This document shows positions 35,954 through 45,317 of a stretch of DNA of 64,000 bases, one piece after another. Numbering within the stretch: position 1 is the stretch's first letter; every line of letters begins with the position of its first letter. Source of the stretch: Tildeniella torsiva UHER 1998/13D. Lineage in GTDB: Bacteria > Cyanobacteriota > Cyanobacteriia > Phormidesmidales > Phormidesmidaceae. The notes under the pieces were generated by a model. That model did not search any database and was not told the origin of the DNA. It saw only the letters and a program-made list of their open reading frames with translations. Location: the NCBI GenBank assembly GCA_019358835.1, contig JAHHIH010000009.1, forward strand, positions 150,187 to 214,186, given 5' to 3'. Position numbers and translations under genes: made by a program.

Positions 35954-38900
35954 CTACTCTGGAGCACCAGTCCTGGCCAGTTCTGCCACCGCCAGCAGCA
36001 GCTGGTCGGGCTCGATGGGCTTAGTTAGGTGTTTCTGAAAGCCATGGGCCAGGGCGCGGTGCCGATCTTCTGGTTGGGCAAAGGCAGTGAGGGCGATCGC
36101 CGGTACCCGTCCACCACAGTCGGGCGGCAGGCTGCGAATCTGTTGCAGCAGGCTGTAGCCATCCAGTTCGGGCATGCCGATGTCACACACCAACACATCG
36201 GGCTCAAAACTGGTGAGGTGCGGCAAAACGTCGTGCCCCGAGGCCACAACTCTAACTTCAGCCCCGTACTGGCCGAGCACCGTCGCCAGCAGGTCGCGGG
36301 TATCTTCGCTGTCGTCCACGGTGAGCACCTTAATTCCTGTCAGGTCGATCACCGTGGGGGGGTGAGTCTCATCTAGGGAAGGAATTGAGGCATCGGCCAT
36401 CAGCGGCAGCCGCAGGGTAAAGGTTGACCCCAACCCCTCGCCTGGGCTATCGGCCACAATGCTGCCGCCGTGGGCTTCGACCAAATATTTAACGATTGAG
36501 AGCCCCAGCCCCAGCCCGCCGTACTGGCGAGTAATCGACACATCTTCTTGGCGAAATGAGTCGAAGAGCTGCGGCAAAAAATCTCGGCGGATGCCCTTGC
36601 CAGTATCGGTAATGGTGACCTGGGCGCAGTTGTTCAACGACTCTAGGCAAACCTCGATCTGCCCGCCCTGGGGCGTAAACTTGACCGCATTAGACAAAAG
36701 ATTCCAAATTACCTGCTGCAGGCGGGCGCTGTCGCCTCTGACCAGGCAGGCCTCGGCCAGGGCGGTGCGCAGAGCGATCGATTTGGCCTGCACAGCGGTG
36801 CTCACCACCTCCATAGAGGCCCCAATCACCGAGGCCAGATCGATCGCAACATCGCTAATCTCAAGCTTGCCCCGCAGAATTTTGGCCACATCTAGCAGGT
36901 CGTCGATCAGCTTGGTTTGCAGCTTGGCATTGCGCTCGATGGTAGAGAGGGCGCGACGGGTCTTAGTGGCGTCGAGCTGGTTGGTCTGGAGCAGTTTGGC
37001 CCAGCCCAAAATCGGGTTCAGCGGCGACCTAAGCTCGTGGGAGAGAATTGCCAAAAACTCGTCTTTGGTGCGGTTGGCCCGTTCCGCATGCTCCCGCGCG
37101 GTCTGCTCTCGCTCTAGCAACTGCTTGCGCTCAGTGACATCGCTGGCTGCCCCAAACCATTCAACAATTTCATTGCGTTCATTGAGCAGCGGCACGGCCC
37201 GAGACACCGACCAGCTCAAGGTACCATCTGGTTGCAGCACCCGGTGCTCCAGCTCAAAGGGGCGCTGATCGCGAATGGCTCGCTGAATGGCGTCCCACAC
37301 CTGGGGCCGATCGTCCTGGGGAATGTAGGTTTCTAGCCATGAGCGATCGGGCTGCTCGCCGCTGGGGAGAAAAGCCTGACCATCGAGGTTGTACATTTTG
37401 CTCCAGTCGGCGCTCATTTTGTAGAGCGTGTCTGAGCTAGCGGTAACGAGCATGCGAAACTGGGCTTCGCTGCGGCTCAGCTGCGCTTCGGCCCGAGCGC
37501 GCTCCACGGCGGCCCAGGTGCGCTCGGCAGTTTCTTGAATCAGCGAAACTTCGAGGGCCGTCCAGTCACGGGGGGCTGACTGAGCGACGTTAAACACCGC
37601 AACCAGCTGATAGTCTTTGACTAGGGGAATACAGACCAGCGCGGCCATGCCCAACGCCTCGAACTGGGCCTGTTCTGATGCGGTAAGCACCGTGGTATTG
37701 GCTATATCGGCCAGCAGCAGCGGATGCCCCGTGCGCAGCAGCGTATGCACGGTCGAGAAATCTTCAAAATGGTAAACCCCAGCCATGCTGGGCTCACCGT
37801 CTTGCCGATAGTCATCGTGAACGATACCCGAGCGGGCGGCTTCACTGTATTCGTAGTAGTAAACTCGACTGGCATTCAGCTCTTCGCCGATCAGGCGGCA
37901 GGCGGTTGACTGTACCTCAATGGGGTCGCTCAGCACCCGCAGCGCATCGGATAGGGTAACCCGAAACGCATCCAGCTTGGCGGCACACTGGAGCCGAGCC
38001 TCGGTCTCTTTTTGGGCGGTAATGTCGTTGAAAAGAACGGCCACTCGGCGCTCGTGGGGTTCCCCAACGCGAAAGGCATTGACATCAAACCAGCGCCCCA
38101 TGGACTGGGCGTAGTCTTCAAACCGCATGGGGTCGCCCGTGAGGGCAACCCGACCGTAAATGTCAAACCAAAAGGGCTCGATATTGGGCACCAGTTCGCG
38201 AATGGTTTTGCCGAGGGCATTGACCAGCCCTGACTGGCGCTCAAAGACGGGGTTAATCTCGATGTAGCGGTAGTCGATGGGGTGTTCTTGCTCGTCGAAG
38301 ATCACCTGCAAGATGCAAAAGCCTTCGTCCATGGTGTTGAATAGCGATCGGTATTTGGCCTCTGAGGCACTCAGGGCCGCTTCGGCCAGCTTGCGATCGT
38401 GAATATCGACCAGGGTGCCAAACCAGCGCCCGATCTGGCCCGTCTGGGGATCTCGGTAGGGTTCGGCCTGAATTAAAAACCAGTGGTAGAAGCCTGCCGC
38501 TGAGCGAATGCGGTGCTCCGATCTAAACAGTCCGCCCACTTCTAGCGCTTGATTGAAGGCCTCTAGGGTCATGGCCACATCGTCTGGGTGCACGAAGCTG
38601 ATTAGGGCTTCTACGGCAGTGGTGGGATCGTGATCTGCGCCTGTGTATCCCCGCCACTGCTGGTTGACGAACTCGACTCGACCGGCTGAGTCGGTGATCC
38701 AGATCACTTCTGGTACGGTGTTGGCCATCAGGCGAAACCGCTCTTCGCTAGCTCGCAACGCGGCTTCGGTATGCTGGCGTTCGGTAATGTTGCGGGTTGA
38801 GCCCACCACCGCCTGCGCCGCCCCCTCGGGGTCAGACAGGGGGGTGAAGATATATTCGTAGACGCCGCTGATGCCGGTCGGGCTGGTGTAGGGCGTTTCA

Positions 38901-39946
38901 TCTTTGACGGGCTGGCCGGTGGTCAACACCCGCTCAATCTCCTGCTGAAGTTTGGTGGCTAATGCATCGGGATAGTTGAGGTCAAAGAAATTTTTCCCGA
39001 CCACCTCGTCTAGGGATAGCCCCAATAAGTCGAGCAGGGGCTGGTTGGCAAACACAAAGCGTCCGTCGCGATCGAACAGGTAGACAAAATCGCTGATGGC
39101 CGACAGCATGGCGTCGAAAACGTGCGATTGCTCCACCAGATCGTCATGGCTGTCGTCGAGGGCGGCCTCAGACTGTTTGAGAGGGCTGATATCAACGGCA
39201 GTGCCGTAGCTCTTTTGCAGATTGAGATCCATCTGGCAGCGCCAGCGCAACCAGCGGTAGGTGCCATCGCGATGGCGGTAGCGGTTCTCAAAGGCCAAAA
39301 TTTCGGTGCCAGAGAGCAGATCGGCGGCCTCTGCGAGCGATTGCTCGGCATCATCGGGGTGAATAAACTCAATCCAGGGGCGGGCGGTCATTTCTGCGGT
39401 TGTCCAGCCCAGCACCCGTTCAAAGGTGGGGCTCACCCATTGAAAGTAGCCGTCGTGGCCTGCGATCGCCTGCAAGTCTGACCCCACGGCGAGAAATCGC
39501 TCTCGATCCTGGGGCTTGGGGTGGTTGGGTTGGGGTAGAGCGATCGCTGCATCAAGAGCCGCGTAGAGCCGATCTGCGGTCAACTGGTCGCGGCTCAGAT
39601 AGTCTGCCGCCCCGGCTTTGAGGGCTCGCACGGCCAAACTGGCATCGTTCTCACCCATGACAATAATCGGCGGGCAGTGTTCTTGCAGCTGGGTTTTGAG
39701 GTGCTGGACTAGCTCAAAACTGCGATCGTCTGGATGGTGAGACTCGATCAGAATGCCATCGATCCGCTGCCGTTGGCACAGGTCTAGAACGGGGCCGTCG
39801 TAGCGCTCGGTGACAACCTGGTACGAAACGCCATCCGTTGGCTGCAACAAATGCCTATAGATTTCTGCTCTGCTGGAATCGCGATCGAGAACGAGAACGG
39901 TGCGCGGGTTGTAGGTTGGCCCCGTAGCGCCATCGAGGTTTGTCAT
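35954..39946 (-). CDS. Hybrid histidine kinase with multiple PAS, GAF and receiver domains
   Basis: From the ATG at 39946 the protein is 1330 residues; an open frame to 40069 adds 41 unlikely residues. It starts with a receiver-like fold (VLVLDRDSSRAEIYRHLL) whose phospho-acceptor position reads ILIESHHPDD, so it seems degenerate. Four to five PAS units, a GAF domain (about residues 685-840) and one more PAS follow. The kinase core has the phospho-His His970 in ILSHELRSPL, the N-box NLLSNAVKF, the G-boxes DTGKGI and GLGLGLSIV. A C-terminal receiver carries Asp1255 in VCDIGMPELDG and Lys in HLTKPIEP. It appears soluble. No cognate response regulator gene is adjacent, so the phosphorelay target is unknown. 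Confidence 0.92.
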   Translation of the reverse strand: MTNLDGATGPTYNPRTVLVLDRDSSRAEIYRHLLQPTDGVSYQVVTERYDGPVLDLCQRQRIDGILIESHHPDDRSFELVQHLKTQLQEHCPPIIVMGENDASLAVRALKAGAADYLSRDQLTADRLYAALDAAIALPQPNHPKPQDRERFLAVGSDLQAIAGHDGYFQWVSPTFERVLGWTTAEMTARPWIEFIHPDDAEQSLAEAADLLSGTEILAFENRYRHRDGTYRWLRWRCQMDLNLQKSYGTAVDISPLKQSEAALDDSHDDLVEQSHVFDAMLSAISDFVYLFDRDGRFVFANQPLLDLLGLSLDEVVGKNFFDLNYPDALATKLQQEIERVLTTGQPVKDETPYTSPTGISGVYEYIFTPLSDPEGAAQAVVGSTRNITERQHTEAALRASEERFRLMANTVPEVIWITDSAGRVEFVNQQWRGYTGADHDPTTAVEALISFVHPDDVAMTLEAFNQALEVGGLFRSEHRIRSAAGFYHWFLIQAEPYRDPQTGQIGRWFGTLVDIHDRKLAEAALSASEAKYRSLFNTMDEGFCILQVIFDEQEHPIDYRYIEINPVFERQSGLVNALGKTIRELVPNIEPFWFDIYGRVALTGDPMRFEDYAQSMGRWFDVNAFRVGEPHERRVAVLFNDITAQKETEARLQCAAKLDAFRVTLSDALRVLSDPIEVQSTACRLIGEELNASRVYYYEYSEAARSGIVHDDYRQDGEPSMAGVYHFEDFSTVHTLLRTGHPLLLADIANTTVLTASEQAQFEALGMAALVCIPLVKDYQLVAVFNVAQSAPRDWTALEVSLIQETAERTWAAVERARAEAQLSRSEAQFRMLVTASSDTLYKMSADWSKMYNLDGQAFLPSGEQPDRSWLETYIPQDDRPQVWDAIQRAIRDQRPFELEHRVLQPDGTLSWSVSRAVPLLNERNEIVEWFGAASDVTERKQLLEREQTAREHAERANRTKDEFLAILSHELRSPLNPILGWAKLLQTNQLDATKTRRALSTIERNAKLQTKLIDDLLDVAKILRGKLEISDVAIDLASVIGASMEVVSTAVQAKSIALRTALAEACLVRGDSARLQQVIWNLLSNAVKFTPQGGQIEVCLESLNNCAQVTITDTGKGIRRDFLPQLFDSFRQEDVSITRQYGGLGLGLSIVKYLVEAHGGSIVADSPGEGLGSTFTLRLPLMADASIPSLDETHPPTVIDLTGIKVLTVDDSEDTRDLLATVLGQYGAEVRVVASGHDVLPHLTSFEPDVLVCDIGMPELDGYSLLQQIRSLPPDCGGRVPAIALTAFAQPEDRHRALAHGFQKHLTKPIEPDQLLLAVAELARTGAPE

Positions 39947-40322
39947 TGTAGGGCGCTGTGCCCCCGGCGTTCTAAGGTGTGAAAGCCTACTCCTAAAACG
40001 ACGGCAAAGGGCTGATAGAGATACTCTGTATGCTGTCGTCGGGAACGAATGGTACCCACTTCCAGCCAATGGTGGGGAAGGGCCGAGAATGTCTGGATTG
40101 ACAGCATAGAATCAGACCGCGTGCTAGGGATGTTGCCGAATCTTATCGGACTGATAGCAGTGAATGAATCCACCCGCAGAGGGGACTTGAGAGTGGTTTC
40201 TTAGCGCCAAAGGCAGAGGCCAGAACGGTCGCTGGGTTTGGGTTGCCCAAGGGCTAGAGCGGAAAGACTGGGGAGGTTAGGATGGTGGCAACACCGGGCG
40301 CGATCGCGCTGAGGAGGCTCAA

Positions 40323-40946
40323 GTGAAACAGCTGAAATCCCAGGCCGCGATGGTGATGCTGGTGATGGTTGCGATCGCCGGTTGCAATACACCTCCAAGC
40401 CCCAACCCCGAGGCATCTTCCCCTTCAGCGGAGTCAGCGCCTGACGCTAGCGGCGATGTCGATTTACCTGGGGATGAGGCGATTCTGCAAACCGTTTACG
40501 ACCAGGCTGAAAGCCTCGACCTGTGTGATGGGTTTTACCAGCCCGAGGTTGCCCAGGCAGACTCTCGGGTCTATCGGTTAGGCGATCGCGCCCTGGTGGA
40601 GCTGGTCTGCGCCAACGCCGCCTACCAATCGGTCTACGCCTACGTGGCCTACCAACCCGACGGCTCGTGGCAACCACTGTCGCTCGATGGGTTTTACCCC
40701 GATGAAACCGGACAGTTTGTCCGCACCAGCGAGGGCACCGTGGCCGGTCTGGCCACCTTTGACCCTGAGCAAGGGCTGCTGACGGTGTTTAGCAAGGCGC
40801 GGGGCATTGGCGACTGTGGCTCCCTGGCCGACTACCGCTGGACGGGGGACAAGCTAGCGCTAGAAACCTTCCGCTACCAAGAGTGCAGCGACTCGCCCGA
40901 GGAAAACTTTGTCGAACCTGCCGACTATCCCCAGGTGTATCCCTAA
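40323..40946 (+). CDS. DUF1176-like lipoprotein
   Basis: A 207-residue protein with a lipoprotein signal: basic start MKQLK, hydrophobic core and lipobox AIAGC with Cys at about residue 21. A Pro/Ser-rich spacer (residues 23-45) is followed by a compact domain resembling DUF1176 (VYRLGDRALVELVCANAAYQ, then GTVAGLATFDPEQGLLTVFSKARGIGDCG). It would sit on the periplasmic face of a membrane; function unknown. A start with AGGAGG upstream supports the ATG at 40323. Confidence 0.75.
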   Translation: MKQLKSQAAMVMLVMVAIAGCNTPPSPNPEASSPSAESAPDASGDVDLPGDEAILQTVYDQAESLDLCDGFYQPEVAQADSRVYRLGDRALVELVCANAAYQSVYAYVAYQPDGSWQPLSLDGFYPDETGQFVRTSEGTVAGLATFDPEQGLLTVFSKARGIGDCGSLADYRWTGDKLALETFRYQECSDSPEENFVEPADYPQVYP

Positions 40947-40986
40947 ACCCAACAGGTTGAACTTGCAGGGCAGAAAGGACTTTGGA

Positions 40987-41052
40987 GGTTTGAAGGTTGA
41001 TAGGTTTGAACGTTTCAACCTGCTAACGTTCAAACCTATCAACCTTCAAACC
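40987..41052. repeat. Perfect 26 bp inverted repeat with 14-base loop
   Basis: The arms at 40987-41012 and 41027-41052 are exact reverse complements (left arm GGTTTGAAGGTTGATAGGTT then TGAACG). It sits between the lipoprotein stop and the ATPase start. Related GGTTGG/CCAACC-rich sequence is at 58497-58580. It may be a dispersed mobile repeat or a strong transcript 3' structure; there is no T-tract. Confidence 0.85.
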
Positions 41053-41169
41053 TGCGAACCTCCACCAAAAATTTCACCATCTCCAATCGCTCTGATAACG
41101 GTGGCTAAAGCTTTGGCTTCGCCCCCCAGCCCTTGCGCTACCCTGGGGACAACCCTACAGCCTTTACCT

Positions 41170-42477
41170 ATGCTGGATCTACAGCAGTTTTATGATGCCT
41201 GCGACCCCACCCAGCCGCTGCGGGGCAAGCGCTACTATATCGACTTTTCGGCGGTGCGCGGCGGTGACATAGTGCAAGAGCTAGAGCGCAAAATTGCTCG
41301 CCTGGCCCGCAACCGCCCTACTACCCAGCTGTTTACCGGCCACATTGGCTGCGGCAAATCGACCGAGCTATTTCGCCTGCAAGACGCGCTCATGCGGCGC
41401 AGTTTTGAGGTGGTCTACTTTGAGTCAGACCGTGACCTAGAGATGGCCGACGTGGAAATCTCCGATATTTTGCTCAGCATCGCCCACAACATCAGCGAGC
41501 ATCTGGATAAATTGGGCATTGCGACTAAACCCACCTACCTGCAAGGGCTGTTTCAAAACCTGGCCGACACCCTGCGCACCCCCATGGAAATCTCTGACGT
41601 GAGTTTTTCGGCGGGCATTGCCAGCATTACGGCCTCGGCCAAGCAGAGCCCCGACATGCGCAGCCAGCTCAGGCAATACCTGGAGCCACGCACCCGCAGC
41701 ATTATTACCGCCATCAACGATGAGCTGCTCACCCTCGCCAACGATCGCCTCCAGGAGCGGGGCAAAAACCGGCTGGTGGTGATTATGGATAACCTCGATC
41801 GCATCGACAGCGCCCCCCGCTCCCAGGGACGGCTCCAGTCGGAATACATTTTTGTGGATCGCGGGGAGCAGCTCAGGCAGCTCGACTGCCACATGGTCTA
41901 CACCATTCCCCTGGAGCTGATGTTCTCGAATGACTTGGTGCGGCTGTCGAACCGCTTTGGCACCAACCCCATGGTGTTGCCCATGGTGCCGGTGCGCGAT
42001 CGCAAGGGCAACTCTGACGAGGCGGGTATGGCGCTGCTGCGGCAAATGGTGCTGATTCGCGCCTTTCCAGACCTCAACGTGAACCAGCGCATCGACGCGG
42101 TAGGGGAAGTGTTTGACGAACTGGCCACCCTCGATCGCCTCTGTCAGATGAGCGGCGGCCACATGCGCAACCTGATTCGCCTGCTGGATGGCTGCCTGCG
42201 CAAGCAAGACCCGCCCTTTTTGCGCGACACCCTGGAGGCGGTGATTCGCAACGAGCGCGATAGTCTGATGGGCCTAGTCAGCGACCAGGAGTGGGATCTG
42301 CTGCTCCAGGCCGTTTCCCGCCAGGATGTGCAGGGCGATGAAGACTACAACATTTTGGTGCGCAGCCTGTTTTTGTACGAATACCGCGACGCCCAGGGCC
42401 GCTGGTTTGGCCTCAACCCCCTGCTGGCCGAGACCGATCGCTACCGCAGCTGGCGCGCCCAGCAGCCCCAGCCGTGA
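41170..42477 (+). CDS. AAA-type P-loop ATPase coupled to the STAND gene
   Basis: From the ATG at 41170 it is 435 residues; the open frame continues upstream through the inverted repeat, which argues against an earlier start. The Walker A loop is TGHIGCGKSTELF (residues 56-68), Walker B is LVVIMDNLDRID near residue 203, and later motifs (QMSGGHMRNLIRLLDG) resemble the sensor region of AAA/ORC- or KAP-like NTPases. No transmembrane segment was seen. Its stop overlaps the GTG start of the next gene (GTGA), so the two are translationally coupled. Function is unknown; paired with a STAND protein it may be a signalling or conflict-system ATPase. Confidence 0.8.
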   Translation: MLDLQQFYDACDPTQPLRGKRYYIDFSAVRGGDIVQELERKIARLARNRPTTQLFTGHIGCGKSTELFRLQDALMRRSFEVVYFESDRDLEMADVEISDILLSIAHNISEHLDKLGIATKPTYLQGLFQNLADTLRTPMEISDVSFSAGIASITASAKQSPDMRSQLRQYLEPRTRSIITAINDELLTLANDRLQERGKNRLVVIMDNLDRIDSAPRSQGRLQSEYIFVDRGEQLRQLDCHMVYTIPLELMFSNDLVRLSNRFGTNPMVLPMVPVRDRKGNSDEAGMALLRQMVLIRAFPDLNVNQRIDAVGEVFDELATLDRLCQMSGGHMRNLIRLLDGCLRKQDPPFLRDTLEAVIRNERDSLMGLVSDQEWDLLLQAVSRQDVQGDEDYNILVRSLFLYEYRDAQGRWFGLNPLLAETDRYRSWRAQQPQP

Positions 42478-45314
42478 GCGGTCTTCAGCGCCTGGGAACC
42501 AGCGACATGGTGGCCCACAACCGGGCAGCCCTAGCCGAGCTAAAGCGGGCGATTACCCTCAGGCCCAACCGCTTTTCGCTGGTGCTGGCCCGGTGCAACT
42601 ACTCGCGCTTGCAGCGGCTGATGGTTGACCATTTGCAGACCCAGACGCCCCTGGTGGAGCGATCGCTGCCCAGCCATGTCGCTACCCTGCTCCAGGCCCT
42701 GACCCCGCCCCCAGACTCCCCGCCGCCTGCGGCTCTCATGGTGACCGGCCTGGAACAGGTGCAAAACGCCGAGGCGGTCTTTAAAGCCGCCAACCTGGGG
42801 CGCAACGCCTTCCCGCAGGCGCTGCCGTTTCCGGTGGTGCTGTGGGTGAGCGATCGCGCCCTGGCCATTCTCAACCGCCATGCCCCCGATTTCAAGAGCT
42901 TCGCCGCCGCCCCCATTGCCTTCGAGTACCCCCCCGGCGAGCTAATCGACTCGCTCCACGCCAACGCCAACGACCTGTTTGCCACCATGCTCTCCCTGGG
43001 CGACAGCAGCCCCCACCCCGCCGAAGCCACCGACTACCAGCCGGGGTCTACCCTGCGCACCGAGCTGGAGTTTGCCCTGGCCGACATTGCCCAAACCCAC
43101 GCCACCCTCGACAGCGAGCTCAAGGCCAGCCTCGACTTTCTCAAAGGCCGCGACGCCTTTAGCCGCAGCGACCTCGACGTCGCCCGCTACCACTTCGAGC
43201 AAAGCCTCACCTACTGGCAAAAATCCACCCGCCCTCCCAAAATTCAAAATTTCTCCTCCGGAGACGCTGCGCGAACAAAATTCAAAATTCAAAACTTCCC
43301 AGGGTCATCTGAAGCCTCCTCACCCCCTCACCCCCTCACCCCCTCACCCACTCCCCTACTCCCCTACCCCCCACCCCCCACCCCCCGCCAAAAACAGGCC
43401 GTCCTGCTCTTCTACCTCGGGGCCACCTGCCGCAGCCAGGCGACCCTGCAGCGGGTGGTGTACGATCGCCTGCTGCACAAGGCCGAGAGCTATTTCACCG
43501 CCTGCCTGCGGATTTTTCGCGATCTGGAGCAGCCCGACCTGGTGGGCAAATTTATCCACGCTCTGGCGGAGGTGCAGCAAAAGCTGGGGGCCTGGCCCGC
43601 CCTGGCCCGCACTGCCCAGGAGGGGCTGACCCTGCACCGCCAAGACCCCATTCGCCTGGCCCGCAACCACGGCTACCTGGCGGAGGTGGCCCTGGCCCAG
43701 GGCGATGCCGCCACCGCTAAAACCAACGCCGAGCGGGCGCTGAATATTCTGGCGATCGCCGGGGCCGTCACCGCCGGTTCCGCTAGCGAAACTGACGCCA
43801 GGGCAGAGCAGAATGCCCTGGCATTGGCCAACCAGTATCAGCGGGGCTGGTACCTCTACCTGCTGGGGCGGGTGTACATTGCCGAGGGGCAGCCCGAGGC
43901 GGCCACCACCCTGCTCGAAGCCGCCTACACCTACACCGATCCCAAAGCCGACCTGCCCCTCTATCGCAGCATTCTGCAAACCCTGCAACAGCAGTATTAC
44001 CAGCAAAAAAAATACCGCGCCGCCTTTGGGGTCAAGCTTAAGCAGCGCCAGGTGGACACCCGCTTTAAGCTGCGGGCCTTTATCGGGGCGGGCGAAATTC
44101 AGCCCCAGGAGCTGGTGCTCGGGGGCGAGGGCTCGACCCAGGCGCTGCTGGCCACCGAGATTCAGGCCTCGGGTCGCCAGGCCGATGTCGAGGCTCTCAC
44201 CGATCGCCTGGAGCAGGCCCGCTACCCGCTGGTAATCATCCACGGGCCGTCGGGGGTGGGCAAAAGCTCCATTCTCTACGCCGGGCTGCTGCCCGCATTG
44301 GCCAAGTCATTCCCTGAGGGGCGATCGACGCTGCCCGTGCTGGTCAAGGGCTACCGCGACTGGCCCGACGAGGTCAACCAGGCCCTGGCTCGCGCCCTAC
44401 AACAGCAGAACGAGGCCGACGGCGACGGCATTCCGCCTGCAGCCCCCATCGACCCCAGCGATCTCAGCGATCGCCTCAAACGCCTGACCGAGCAGCGCTA
44501 TCGACAAATTGTGCTGATTTTTGACCAGTTCGAAGAATTTTTTGTCGATGCGGTAGAACTCACCCAGCGCCGCGATTTCTACGCCTTCTTGCTCGACTGC
44601 CTCAACACCCCCTACCTCAAAGTGGTGCTGGCCCTGCGCGAAGACTACCTCCACCACCTGCTCGAAATTGAGCGCGGCTTTGACCTCGATATTCTCAACA
44701 ACGACATTCTCAGCCGCGACTACCGCTATTACCTAGGCAACTTTAAAGCCACCGACGCCAAGTTTTTAATTCGCCGCCTCACCGACGACGCCCACTTTTA
44801 TCTCGAAACCGCCCTGATCGACCAGCTGGTGGCCGACCTATCTACCGCTATTGGCGAGGTGCGCCCGATTGAGCTACAGGTGGTGGGCGCTCAGCTCCAG
44901 CGCCAGGAGATCAACACCCTAGAGGAATATCTCGACCTGGGCAACCATCCCAAAGAGACGCTGGTGCAAAACTTTTTGGGTACCGTGGTGGATGACTGCG
45001 GCGCTGAAAATGCTGATTTGGCCCGCCTGGTGCTCTACCTGCTCACCGATATCGATCGCGACAGCCGCCCCTATCGCCCCCAAAAAAGCCGCGAAGATCT
45101 CGAAGAAGAGCTTAACCTGCGCGGTGCCGTCTACCAGGGAGACCAGCTCGACCTGGTGCTCGACATTTTGGTGGGCTCGGGTCTGGTGTTTTTGCTTCCC
45201 GATATCCCCATCGATCGCTACCAGCTGGTGCATGACTACCTGGTCAGCTATGCCCGCCGCGAGCCCCCGGCCCGCCTGCTCAGCAAGCTGCGGCGAGGGC
45301 GACAGCTGAGCTAA
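42474..45314 (+). CDS. TPR-containing nSTAND1 NTPase
   Basis: A 946-residue protein starting at GTG 42474, which overlaps the previous stop. Residues 1-180 resemble an NTPase-like module lacking a Walker A loop (FSLVLARCNYSRLQRLM, PAALMVTGLEQVQ, PFPVVLWVSDRAL). Residues about 195-510 are helical repeats of TPR type, interrupted near 256-305 by a Pro-rich low-complexity insert. Residues about 555-945 are an nSTAND1-type NTPase: Walker A HGPSGVGKSS (591-598), Walker B RQIVLIFDQFEEFF, then VVLALREDYLHHLL and YQLVHDYLVSYAR. STAND NTPases are switch-like ATPases used in signalling and antiviral defence. No effector domain (nuclease, TIR, protease) is fused, so the output is unknown. Converges on cysC with 3 bp between stops. 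Confidence 0.82.
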   Translation: MSGLQRLGTSDMVAHNRAALAELKRAITLRPNRFSLVLARCNYSRLQRLMVDHLQTQTPLVERSLPSHVATLLQALTPPPDSPPPAALMVTGLEQVQNAEAVFKAANLGRNAFPQALPFPVVLWVSDRALAILNRHAPDFKSFAAAPIAFEYPPGELIDSLHANANDLFATMLSLGDSSPHPAEATDYQPGSTLRTELEFALADIAQTHATLDSELKASLDFLKGRDAFSRSDLDVARYHFEQSLTYWQKSTRPPKIQNFSSGDAARTKFKIQNFPGSSEASSPPHPLTPSPTPLLPYPPPPTPRQKQAVLLFYLGATCRSQATLQRVVYDRLLHKAESYFTACLRIFRDLEQPDLVGKFIHALAEVQQKLGAWPALARTAQEGLTLHRQDPIRLARNHGYLAEVALAQGDAATAKTNAERALNILAIAGAVTAGSASETDARAEQNALALANQYQRGWYLYLLGRVYIAEGQPEAATTLLEAAYTYTDPKADLPLYRSILQTLQQQYYQQKKYRAAFGVKLKQRQVDTRFKLRAFIGAGEIQPQELVLGGEGSTQALLATEIQASGRQADVEALTDRLEQARYPLVIIHGPSGVGKSSILYAGLLPALAKSFPEGRSTLPVLVKGYRDWPDEVNQALARALQQQNEADGDGIPPAAPIDPSDLSDRLKRLTEQRYRQIVLIFDQFEEFFVDAVELTQRRDFYAFLLDCLNTPYLKVVLALREDYLHHLLEIERGFDLDILNNDILSRDYRYYLGNFKATDAKFLIRRLTDDAHFYLETALIDQLVADLSTAIGEVRPIELQVVGAQLQRQEINTLEEYLDLGNHPKETLVQNFLGTVVDDCGAENADLARLVLYLLTDIDRDSRPYRPQKSREDLEEELNLRGAVYQGDQLDLVLDILVGSGLVFLLPDIPIDRYQLVHDYLVSYARREPPARLLSKLRRGRQLS
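43239..43387 (+). repeat. Intergenic-type repeats inside the STAND coding region
   Basis: Within the reading frame lie AAAATTCAAAATTT, the cyanobacterial repeat GGAGACGCTGCGCGAAC (43260-43276), AAAATTCAAAATTCAAAAC, then about 70 bp of C-rich tandem CCCCTCA/CCCCTAC. These classes are otherwise seen between genes (23781-23905, 54523-54590). The block is read through in frame as a ~50-residue linker. Confidence 0.8.
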
Positions 45315-45317
45315 CGT

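Noticed and set aside
40909..41169. N-terminal extension of the ATPase gene
   Set aside because: It would be translated from inside the lipoprotein gene and through the 26 bp inverted repeat; the ATG at 41170 matches the start of recognisable protein.
43310..43387. Frameshift or assembly error in the STAND gene
   Set aside because: The frame stays open through the C-rich block and recognisable TPR protein continues on both sides in the same frame.
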